Source: SMXL01 sp036985715
GTDB lineage: Bacteria; Bacteroidota; Rhodothermia; Rhodothermales; UBA10348
NCBI GenBank assembly: GCA_036985715.1
Contig: BTQE01000176.1
Coordinates: forward strand, 1 to 5,091
Direction of reading: 5' to 3'
Length of the DNA stretch: 5,091 nucleotides
In this document: positions 1-5,091 of the stretch, one piece after another
Numbering within the stretch: position 1 is the first letter of the stretch
How the letters are laid out: each line of letters opens with the position of its first letter
Translations under genes and position numbers: made by a program
Notes under the pieces: model-generated
Database searches by the model: none
The model's input: the letters and a program-made list of their open reading frames with translations, nothing else
Told to the model about the DNA's origin: nothing

Positions 1-1
1 T

Positions 2-580
2 GCGCGGATAGCACGTGTCGCATTCGAGTGGTCCCGTCGTAGACGCGGAAATGTAGTATCGATAGACAAGTCGAATGTGTTGGAAGTCTCCGTTCTCTGG
101 CGCGAAGTCGTGTCTGAGATTCACAAAAAAGCCTATTCGGATGTGGAACTGAGGCATATGTACGTGGACAATGCGGCCATGCAAATCGTAATAAATCCGC
201 GCCAGTTCGACGTTTTGTTAACCGGGAATATGTTCGGAGACATTCTTTCAGATCTGGCTTCGACACTGGTAGGCTCGTTGGGGATGCTTCCCTCAGCCTG
301 TGTAGGGGGAACGGTTGGTTTGTTCGAACCCGTTCACGGGTCCGCACCGGATATCGCAGGCATGGACAAAGCGAATCCCATCGCCGCGATCCTCAGCAGC
401 GCGATGCTGTTTGAAGAACTGAATCAACCCGAGCCGGCGACACGAATTCGCAGAGCTGTTGAACAGGCGCTTCTCGATGGATATCGGACCCCTGATATTC
501 TGGAGAAAGGTTCAACAGAAGTAGGTACAAAAGAGATGGCAAACGTAATTGCAGACCGGCTTTCAGAGGTAGCCGCGTGA
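2..580 (+). CDS. leuB: 3-isopropylmalate dehydrogenase, 3' part (5' end outside window)
   Basis: Cytoplasmic NAD-dependent enzyme that oxidises and decarboxylates 3-isopropylmalate to 2-ketoisocaproate, the last step specific to leucine. The frame is open from base 2 with no stop. The first residues, ARIARVAFEW, are a standard internal LeuB segment, so the gene is cut by the window edge. A GTG at 77 that could look like a start is only the Val of the conserved SNVLEVS motif. About 192 C-terminal residues are present, out of roughly 350 in the family. Visible active-site elements are the catalytic Lys of the SIDK motif (68-70), the Asp of YVDNAAM (167-169), the two metal-binding Asp of FGDILSD (239-241 and 251-253), and the NAD-binding EPVHGSAPDIAG loop (about 329-364). 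The sequence closely matches remembered Thermus IPMDH (TGN-FGDILSDLAS, GSLG-LPSA). Isocitrate or tartrate dehydrogenases are relatives, but the leuACD context settles the call. The stop overlaps the leuA start by one base. Confidence 0.97.
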   Translation, partial: ARIARVAFEWSRRRRGNVVSIDKSNVLEVSVLWREVVSEIHKKAYSDVELRHMYVDNAAMQIVINPRQFDVLLTGNMFGDILSDLASTLVGSLGMLPSACVGGTVGLFEPVHGSAPDIAGMDKANPIAAILSSAMLFEELNQPEPATRIRRAVEQALLDGYRTPDILEKGSTEVGTKEMANVIADRLSEVAA

Positions 581-582
581 TG
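565..582 (+). promoter_or_regulatory. leuA ribosome binding site and leuB/leuA stop-start overlap
   Basis: AGAGG at 565-569 is a good Shine-Dalgarno match lying 10 bases before the ATG at 580. The leuB stop TGA (578-580) shares its final A with that ATG, giving TGATG, an arrangement typical of translational coupling. An in-frame GTG at 577 would add one residue. The ATG is preferred because it is the stronger start codon and sits in the stop-start overlap. Confidence 0.65.
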
Positions 583-2223
583 ACTAAGAAGAAATCAGGT
601 ACGTACCAACCCCCGTCCGATCGAGTAGTCATTTTCGACACGACGCTTCGAGACGGTGAACAAGCTCCTGGCGCAGGAATGACCATTCCTGAAAAAGTAC
701 AGATTGCACAGAAGTTGGCTGAGTTGGGAGTCGACGTGATCGAAGCTGGATTTCCGATTTCATCTCCCGGGCAGGCAGAAGCTGTTCGGCGGATCGTAGC
801 TGAGATCGACGGTCCGGTTATCTGTGCGCTGTCCAGGGCAACTTCCGGCGATGTGCAGGCAGCCGGAGAGGCACTTTCAGGTGGTGGGCTTACGAGAATC
901 CACACATTTATCGCCACAAGTGATATCCATCTTCAGAGTAAGTTTGGAGAGGATCGCTACGGGATAACACTCGAAGAAAAACGAAAAACCATTCTCAGAA
1001 TGGCTGTTGAAGCGGTTCAGCAGGCAAGATCATACACGGACGATATTGAGTTCAGCGCCGAGGATGCTGGTCGGACGGGCGATGAGTTTCTCTGTGAGGT
1101 TGTTCAGGCTGTTATTGATGCGGGGGCTACGACGGTTAATCTTCCCGACACGACGGGGTACTGCTTCCCAAGTGAATACGCAGCCATTTTCGAAACGGTG
1201 ATTGCGAACTGCTCTATTCCAGAGCACGTCGTCTTTTCGACGCATTGCCACGACGATCTTGGATTAGCCGTGGCCAATTCGATTGTTGGTGTCACAGCCG
1301 GAGCGCGGCAGATTGAATGCACGATCAACGGAATCGGTGAACGCGCAGGCAATGCTGCTCTTGAAGAAGTAGTCATGGCGCTTCGCGTCCGGGAAGATCG
1401 ACTCGGTCGGAAGACGGGCATCAACACCACGTTGCTTATGGATACGAGCAAGCTGGTATCCACCTTCTGTGGTTTTGTTGTACCGCCGAACAAGGCAATC
1501 GTCGGCTCGAATGCTTTCAGTCATGAGGCCGGTATCCATCAGGATGGTGTTCTGAAGATGCGGGAAACCTATGAAATCATGAGGGCGGAGGATGTCGGTC
1601 AGGACACCGAACCCATCCGACTGGGTCGACATTCAGGTCGACATGGGCTCTTTAACCGTCTGGAAAAATTGGGCATGCTGATTCCCGAGAACACGCAGGA
1701 GAAAGTGTACGGTGACTTTGTTAAGCTGGCTGACCGGAAGAAGGAGATCAACGACATCGACCTGTTCAATCTCGTCAACGAGTATTCCACGCCCGTGAAT
1801 ACACCTCATTATGAGCTGGATCACATGGAGGTATCCGTTGGGACCGACAGGAAGCCGGAGGCCATAGTCCGGATCAAGCACCTGAGAACGGGTCAAGTAG
1901 AGGAGAAATCAGCTACCGGCGACGGACCCATTGATGCCCTTTTTCGGGCGATCGACCATGCCGTGAATGAGGCCCACGATCTGGTTAATTACTCGATCCG
2001 GTCGATTTCGGAAGGCGCCGATGCGTTCGGTGAGGTTGCGGTCCTGATTACGATTGGTGGCCCTTGTTTTGCCGGGAAAGCCAGCAGTACAGATGTGGTA
2101 TTCGCCTCAGCGGAGGCCTATCTGAACGCGTTGAACAGCTTGGCTTCGTTCCGTGCAGACGAAGAATCCATCCAGTTTGTGAGCGACGGCATCATGCAAG
2201 CTTTCCAGGGCGGCGTAGCGTAA
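580..2223 (+). CDS. leuA: 2-isopropylmalate synthase
   Basis: Catalyses the first committed step of leucine synthesis: acetyl-CoA plus 2-ketoisovalerate gives 2-isopropylmalate and CoA. It is cytoplasmic, metal-dependent, and usually feedback-inhibited by leucine. The protein is 547 residues from the ATG, within the family's usual range. The N-terminal catalytic TIM barrel of the DRE-TIM metallolyase type has D20 and the LRDGEQ motif (R24 catalytic, D25 metal ligand). It continues with HTFIATS, FSAEDAGRT, the metal-binding HCHDD (H222 and H224), NGIGERAGN and SHEAGIHQDG. A linker with LGRHSGRHG follows. The C-terminal LeuA allosteric domain carries GDGPIDA (447-453) and a GGPCFAG segment near the usual leucine-binding site, so leucine inhibition is expected by family but not demonstrable here. 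Citramalate or homocitrate synthase are possible alternatives, but overall similarity to E. coli LeuA and the operon context favour LeuA. It overlaps leuB by one base and lies 38 bases before leuC. Confidence 0.96.
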   Translation: MTKKKSGTYQPPSDRVVIFDTTLRDGEQAPGAGMTIPEKVQIAQKLAELGVDVIEAGFPISSPGQAEAVRRIVAEIDGPVICALSRATSGDVQAAGEALSGGGLTRIHTFIATSDIHLQSKFGEDRYGITLEEKRKTILRMAVEAVQQARSYTDDIEFSAEDAGRTGDEFLCEVVQAVIDAGATTVNLPDTTGYCFPSEYAAIFETVIANCSIPEHVVFSTHCHDDLGLAVANSIVGVTAGARQIECTINGIGERAGNAALEEVVMALRVREDRLGRKTGINTTLLMDTSKLVSTFCGFVVPPNKAIVGSNAFSHEAGIHQDGVLKMRETYEIMRAEDVGQDTEPIRLGRHSGRHGLFNRLEKLGMLIPENTQEKVYGDFVKLADRKKEINDIDLFNLVNEYSTPVNTPHYELDHMEVSVGTDRKPEAIVRIKHLRTGQVEEKSATGDGPIDALFRAIDHAVNEAHDLVNYSIRSISEGADAFGEVAVLITIGGPCFAGKASSTDVVFASAEAYLNALNSLASFRADEESIQFVSDGIMQAFQGGVA

Positions 2224-2261
2224 GAACTGAATCCTGGCGTAATCTATCGCGACTCACAAGT

Positions 2262-3560
2262 ATGGGACAGACTATCACAGAAAAAATTCTTGCGTCTCAC
2301 GCGGGGCGTGATCGGGTAGCGCCCGGGGAGCACATCTGGATTGACGTCGATATCCTGATGACGCACGACGTTTGTGGCCCACCCACGATTGACATTTTTA
2401 AGCGGGAATTTGGCGAGTCAGCCCAGGTCTGGGATCGGGACAAGCTGGTGATCATGCCGGACCATTACATATTCACTGCCGATCCCCATGCGCGACGAAA
2501 TATTGAGATTCTCAGAGCTTTTGCTACCGAACAGGCGCTGCCCCACTATTTCGACGTGGGTACTTCTCGCTACAAGGGTGTCTGCCACATTGCCCTGGCC
2601 GAAGAAGGATTCAACCGTCCGGGGAGTGTACTCTTCGGCACCGACAGCCATACCTGTACATCGGGTGCATTTGGTCTTTTCTCGGCGGGAATCGGGAACA
2701 GCGATGCCGCCCTCATCATGGGTACCGGAAAAATCTGGGTTCGAATTCCGGAAACCATGCGATTCGTGTTCGAGGGCGAACTTCCTCCATATTTAATGGC
2801 CAAGGATCTGATTCTCACGGTCATCGGGGACATTGGATTCGAAGGGGGTACGTACTGCGCTCTCGAGTTCACAGGACCGGCTGTTTATGCCTTGTCCGTG
2901 GAAGAGCGGATGACGCTTACGAACATGGCGATCGAGGCGGGCGGAAAAAACGGAATCATTGAGCCGGATGAGAAGACGTTTGAATACGTTCGATCGAGAA
3001 CGGACGCCTCCTTTGAGCCGGTGTATGGAGATTCGGATGGGAAACGCATTCTAGAGCGAGTCTACGATGTCGGCAGCATGGAACCGGTTGTAGCGAAACC
3101 CCATCGACCGGATAACCGGGCGGGTGTGACGGAGGTTACCGGTACGAAGCTCGACAAAGCCTACATAGGGAGTTGTACCGGTGGCAAACTAGAGGACTTT
3201 AAGGCGGCCGCGCAGATTATCAAAGGGGACGAAGTTCGGGTGGACACGTATGTCGTTCCGTCGAGCACGGAGGTATCGGAAGCCATGCGAACGACAATGG
3301 TTGACGGTGTTTCTCTCTGGGATGTATTTGTGAATGCAGGGTGCCAGATGGGGCATGCCAGCTGCGGAGCCTGCCTCGGCGGGCCCATCGACACCTTCGG
3401 TCGGATGCAAGGCAGCGAAGTGGTCATCTCGACGACTAACCGGAATTTTCCAGGCCGCATGGGATCAAAGGAGGCGTCGGTTTACCTGGCATCTCCGCTT
3501 ACCGTAGCCGCTTCAGCCCTTTTAGGCGTGATCGCGGATCCCCGAGAAGTACTGGTGTAA
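2262..3560 (+). CDS. leuC: 3-isopropylmalate dehydratase, large subunit
   Basis: Aconitase-family large subunit which, with LeuD, interconverts 2- and 3-isopropylmalate through a [4Fe-4S] cluster in the cytoplasm. The protein is 432 residues, the shorter archaeal/plant-like class rather than the roughly 466-residue E. coli LeuC. The likely cluster ligands are C305 (in IGSCTGG), C368 and C371 (in SCGACLGG), all present. Other signatures are MTHDVCGP near the N-terminus, PDHYIFTAD, GTDSHTCTSGAFG, EAGGKNGI, PVVAKPHRPDNRA and TTNRNFPGRMG (391-401). SCTGGKLEDF in place of the usual SCTNGR, together with most of these motifs, resembles plant IIL1. The frame stays open upstream into leuA (to 2064), but homology begins at MGQTITEKIL, so the ATG at 2262 is taken. 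No clear Shine-Dalgarno precedes it. Homoaconitase is a homologous alternative, made unlikely by neighbouring leuA, leuB and leuD. Confidence 0.96.
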   Translation: MGQTITEKILASHAGRDRVAPGEHIWIDVDILMTHDVCGPPTIDIFKREFGESAQVWDRDKLVIMPDHYIFTADPHARRNIEILRAFATEQALPHYFDVGTSRYKGVCHIALAEEGFNRPGSVLFGTDSHTCTSGAFGLFSAGIGNSDAALIMGTGKIWVRIPETMRFVFEGELPPYLMAKDLILTVIGDIGFEGGTYCALEFTGPAVYALSVEERMTLTNMAIEAGGKNGIIEPDEKTFEYVRSRTDASFEPVYGDSDGKRILERVYDVGSMEPVVAKPHRPDNRAGVTEVTGTKLDKAYIGSCTGGKLEDFKAAAQIIKGDEVRVDTYVVPSSTEVSEAMRTTMVDGVSLWDVFVNAGCQMGHASCGACLGGPIDTFGRMQGSEVVISTTNRNFPGRMGSKEASVYLASPLTVAASALLGVIADPREVLV

Positions 3561-3562
3561 CC

Positions 3563-4126
3563 ATGGAAGATTTTATTTCGGGGAAAGCATACGTCGTAGG
3601 CGACTCCATCGATACAGATCAGATTATCCCGGCCAAGAATCTGGTTTATTCCATGTCGGATCCCGAGGAGCGCAAGGAATATGGTCGTCATGCCATGAGC
3701 GCCGTTCCTTCTGAAGGACAAGGGCTTCCATATGGAAACATGCCGCTTACGGCTGATGGAGAACACGAGAGCGAGTACACGATCGTGATTGCGGGATCCA
3801 ATTTCGGATGTGGATCGAGCCGTGAACACGCACCCTTCTCGCTCCTTGTAGCCGGGATTGAAGCGGTCGTGGCCGAGAGTTACGCGCGTATTTTCTACCG
3901 GAACTCGGTCGATGCTGGATTTCTGGTGCCGCTGGAGTCACGCGTCAGACTCGTCGACAAAATCCGTACGGGAGATGAATTGGAGATCGACTTGAGCGTC
4001 TCGACGCTCAAGAATGTGACAACCGGTGAAGACTTTCTCCTGAATCCACTCGGTGATGTAGCAGAGATCCTGCGCGCCGGAAATGTCTTCGAATATGCGC
4101 GCCAGGCGGGGTTGATTGCAGACTGA
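3563..4126 (+). CDS. leuD: 3-isopropylmalate dehydratase, small subunit
   Basis: Swivel-domain subunit that pairs with LeuC to form isopropylmalate isomerase. The protein is 187 residues, as expected for a stand-alone short LeuD. Diagnostic motifs are GDSIDTDQIIPA (13-24), GSNFGCGSSREHAP (78-91, the active-site loop with the conserved Ser and Arg), VVAESYARIFYRNS, and a C-terminal NPLGDVAEILRAG. The segment after DTDQIIPA reads KNLVYSMSDPEE (25-36). This is the region that sets substrate choice in short-type isomerases. NLVY has Asn where a Tyr is more usual, which I would not over-interpret. Much of the protein, including the DTDQIIPA, REHAP and ARIF-RNS blocks, recalls plant IPMI small subunits, matching the plant-like LeuC. 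The ATG lies 2 bases after the leuC stop, so the genes are almost certainly co-translated. A weak purine stretch (GAGAAG, about 3544-3549) precedes it. The last gene of the operon. Confidence 0.96.
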   Translation: MEDFISGKAYVVGDSIDTDQIIPAKNLVYSMSDPEERKEYGRHAMSAVPSEGQGLPYGNMPLTADGEHESEYTIVIAGSNFGCGSSREHAPFSLLVAGIEAVVAESYARIFYRNSVDAGFLVPLESRVRLVDKIRTGDELEIDLSVSTLKNVTTGEDFLLNPLGDVAEILRAGNVFEYARQAGLIAD

Positions 4127-4154
4127 TTGCCGAGCGCATGTATCAGGCCATCTG

Positions 4155-4175
4155 AGCGAAGGGATTTCGTTTTTT
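4155..4175 (+). terminator. possible weak intrinsic terminator of the leu operon
   Basis: Beginning 29 bases after the leuD stop, AGCGAA (4155-4160) can pair with TTCGTT (4166-4171) around a GGGAT loop. This gives six pairs including one G-U. A run of six T (4170-4175) overlaps and follows the right arm. Position and U-tract suit a rho-independent terminator, but the stem is short and AT-containing, so it may be inefficient or fortuitous. Confidence 0.35.
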
Positions 4176-4291
4176 AGCGTCGAGCGTACTTCGCTACTAT
4201 CCCCGGTAGTGTTGGCCATAGGTATAGCCGACCAGTTCGGCGGCTTGGTAAGATTCTTACCGTTCCGAAGCGAAATCACGTCTGGTAGTTG

Positions 4292-4505
4292 ATTCGATTC
4301 ATAGATCGAGATGCCGTCGTCGTGAAACTTACACCTTCCGTTATCTCGTCTTGCACTTACGGTACTGGAATCGAATCCGATCCGCGCGATGGACGCTATT
4401 CACGTGGTGTGTGCGCTGGAGTGGGAAGCAGATCTCTTCGTCACGTCCGGTACGCGTCAAATCAAAGCAGCCCGAAAAGCAGGCCTTCGAACACGCATTG
4501 TTTAG
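4292..4505 (+). pseudogene. decayed PIN-domain (VapC-like) toxin gene, C-terminal half with frameshift
   Basis: PIN domains are metal-dependent ribonucleases, often the toxin of VapBC pairs. In one frame, 4350-4505 reads LALTVLESNPIRAM, then DAIHVVCALEWEADLFVTSG, then a tail ending KAAxKAGLRT-like and a TAG stop. This matches the family C-terminus R(A/T)LDA(I/L)HLA-AL--GADLFVT-D...AA--AGL. Just upstream, in a different frame (4292-4348), RFIDRDAVVVKLTPSVIS fits the preceding W---VV-LTP-V segment. The distance from TP (4331) to DAIH (4392) equals about 20 codons plus one base, the expected spacing with a single indel. The Asp normally in VT-D is Gly (GGT, 4449-4451), which should damage the active site. 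The N-terminal D-T/S strand and any antitoxin gene are not visible. A 16-codon stretch at 4156-4206 (GFRFLASSVLRYYPR) might be an earlier piece, but this is weak. The family call rests on remembered motifs. Confidence 0.55.
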
Positions 4506-4740
4506 TTTAGCGTAGAAACCCACCGTCTTTGGCGGTTGTGATGTGGCGTGGGCTACCTGTAGTTTGCCACTGCCTAGAATATGGTCAGGCATCGGTGAGC
4601 CGGACGCATAACTGGAGCTGACGTGGGTTGACTCTACGAATGCAGATCCAAAAACGGTAGGTATCTAGCCTGGAAGAGGATCTTCAATCGCGAGGACTGC
4701 ATCAGGGCATGGACGATAGGTCCACCCCGATTCCTTGCGC
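4506..4740. other. unassigned intergenic DNA
   Basis: No gene, RNA or clear regulatory signal could be supported here. All three forward frames are broken by stops (for example TGA at 4539 and TAG at 4507), and the minus-strand frames give no recognisable motif. A TTGACT at 4628-4633 has no properly spaced -10 partner. The stretch could be eroded remains of the same locus as the PIN remnant, but I cannot identify it. Confidence 0.5.
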
Positions 4741-4757
4741 TTGAATGGACACCGGTG
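4741..4757 (+). repeat. imperfect 17-base direct repeat, copy 1
   Basis: TTGAATGGACACCGGTG. Fifteen of its 17 bases match the copy at 4863-4879; the differences are A/G and G/A transitions. The copies are 122 bases apart start to start. They lie in DNA without a confident gene, so this could be an old duplication or chance. Confidence 0.45.
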
Positions 4758-4780
4758 CCGTGCCCAACTTCTTACTGAAC

Positions 4781-4799
4781 TTGATGCTTCGAGCATCAA
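4781..4799. repeat. perfect 8-base inverted repeat (hairpin)
   Basis: TTGATGCT (4781-4788) and AGCATCAA (4792-4799) are exact reverse complements separated by TCG. On the minus strand this hairpin begins 10 bases after the stop of the membrane-like frame (4810-4812), where a terminator or transcript-end hairpin could sit. It has no T tract on either side. A protein-binding palindrome is an alternative. Confidence 0.5.
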
Positions 4800-4809
4800 T
4801 GCTGCTGAC

Positions 4810-5091
4810 TTACCGGCGAAACCCGCCAGATAACGGGGCCACGCGCGCATGGAACCAATCTTTTGAATGGACGCCAGTGAGAACGGGAATAATTCTAGGG
4901 CGTCTCGCATACATGCGGAACCGCTGTTCAAAACGAGTAGTGTAGACCAACAAAAACGTGTATGGTACAGCCGCTGGCTGTAACCGGAAAAAGAACACTC
5001 CCGCAAGGGTAGCAGCGATGAACGGCAGAGAAATCAAGAAAGAGGCGGGCGCAATCGCCCACCATGGGATTCTACGTCCGCTTGACTTTGG
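4810..5091 (-). CDS. possible membrane protein fragment, running off the right edge
   Basis: An open minus-strand frame enters from the right edge and ends at a TAA (4812-4810), giving 93 residues with no in-frame ATG before the hydrophobic part. It begins PKSSGRRIPWW, a positively charged stretch. Residues about 10-35 (WWAIAPASFLISLPF, then IAATLAGVFFF) form a convincing transmembrane helix with the basic side inside. The rest is basic and unremarkable (RRPRIIPVL and so on), with a second mildly hydrophobic patch at PYTFLLVY. No family is recognised. It may be the N-terminal region of a small membrane protein, or a decayed or frameshifted fragment. It would be convergent with the leu operon. 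A competing plus-strand frame covers 5018-5091, and one of the two must be an antisense shadow. Confidence 0.3.
   Translation of the reverse strand, partial: PKSSGRRIPWWAIAPASFLISLPFIAATLAGVFFFRLQPAAVPYTFLLVYTTRFEQRFRMYARRPRIIPVLTGVHSKDWFHARVAPLSGGFRR
4863..4879 (+). repeat. imperfect 17-base direct repeat, copy 2
   Basis: TTGAATGGACGCCAGTG, 15 of 17 identical to the copy at 4741-4757. It lies inside the weakly supported minus-strand membrane-like frame, in its unconvincing C-terminal part. That fits the idea that this part is not conserved coding sequence. Confidence 0.45.
4964..4985. repeat. bulged 9-pair inverted repeat
   Basis: GGTACAGCC (4964-4972) pairs with GGCTGTAACC (4976-4985) around a GCT loop, with one bulged A. 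On the minus strand it is followed 7 bases later by TTTTTG. It lies within the membrane-like minus frame, so it may be either an RNA hairpin or chance within coding DNA. Confidence 0.4.
5018..5091 (+). CDS. possible start of a plus-strand gene, cut by the right edge
   Basis: An ATG at 5018 is preceded by AAGGGT (5005-5010) at 7 bases, a better ribosome binding site than leuC or leuD has. The frame stays open to the edge for 24 codons (MNGREIKKEAGAIAHHGILR, then PLDF). No family is recognised and the stretch is too short to judge. It is antisense to the hydrophobic minus-strand segment. Lys/Glu-rich peptides opposite Phe/Leu-rich ones are the usual shadow pattern, so either strand could be the real one. 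Confidence 0.2.
   Translation, partial: MNGREIKKEAGAIAHHGILRPLDF

Noticed and set aside
77..79. GTG as a start codon for leuB
   Set aside because: The frame continues upstream to the window edge with conserved LeuB residues, so this GTG encodes an internal Val.
393..917. 174-codon minus-strand open frame across the leuB/leuA junction
   Set aside because: It is antisense to conserved LeuB and LeuA codons, spans two real genes, and encodes a low-complexity Ser/Pro/Ala-rich peptide with no recognisable motif.
1624..1643. Tandem GTCGACAT repeat in leuA
   Set aside because: It encodes the conserved RHSGRHG motif of 2-isopropylmalate synthase, so the repetition comes from the protein sequence.
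2064..2261. N-terminal extension of leuC by 66 codons into leuA
   Set aside because: The extension lies in the conserved C-terminal coding part of leuA and gives no LeuC-like sequence. Homology to LeuC begins at the ATG at 2262.
2732..2752. tRNA T-arm-like GGGTTCGAATTCC
   Set aside because: It lies in conserved leuC codons (KIWVRIPE), and no acceptor, D or anticodon arm can be drawn around it.
4366..4378. Second T-arm-like string GGAATCGAATCC
   Set aside because: It falls inside the PIN remnant (ESNPIR). There is no cloverleaf around it.
4289..4510. 73-codon plus-strand open frame as an intact gene
   Set aside because: Only its first 20 or so codons resemble a PIN segment. The recognisable C-terminus is in a different frame, so the intact-frame translation is a frameshift product.
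4665..5006. 113-codon minus-strand open frame considered as a decayed transposase
   Set aside because: The translation (Arg/Ser/Trp/Cys-rich) shows no DDE, HUH or helix-turn-helix motif. It overlaps the frame with the better membrane-helix signal.

Overview
The window carries the 3' end of a leucine-biosynthesis operon on the + strand, in the order leuB (5'-truncated), leuA, leuC, leuD (positions 2 to 4126). About 965 bases of poorly coding DNA follow, up to the right edge. The genes are very tightly packed: a 1-base overlap at leuB/leuA, 38 bases between leuA and leuC, and 2 bases between leuC and leuD. This indicates one polycistronic message whose promoter and any attenuator lie to the left of the window.

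The four proteins provide every enzyme activity specific to leucine synthesis. LeuA condenses 2-ketoisovalerate with acetyl-CoA. The LeuC/LeuD heterodimer isomerises 2-isopropylmalate to 3-isopropylmalate. LeuB oxidises and decarboxylates that product to 2-ketoisocaproate. All visible catalytic and metal- or cluster-binding residues are intact, so the pathway looks functional. LeuC and LeuD resemble the plant chloroplast isopropylmalate isomerase subunits more than the E. coli type, judged by motifs recalled from memory.

From 4127 to 5091 the sequence changes character. A weak terminator-like hairpin follows leuD. Next comes the C-terminal half of a PIN-domain (VapC-like) protein, broken by a frameshift and missing a catalytic Asp, with no antitoxin partner. 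The stretch 4506-4740 holds nothing I recognise. The last 350 bases contain an imperfect 17-base direct repeat, two hairpins, and open frames running off the right edge on both strands. The minus-strand frame encodes a clear hydrophobic, membrane-like segment.

The organism is a bacterium of moderate GC content, roughly 50-55% by eye. The plant-like LeuC/LeuD, leuB leading the cluster and weak ribosome binding sites would suit the Bacteroidota/Rhodothermota side of the tree, but this is only a weak inference. I see no convincing new biological system. The noteworthy parts are the plant-like isomerase and the decayed toxin gene with unresolved DNA behind it.
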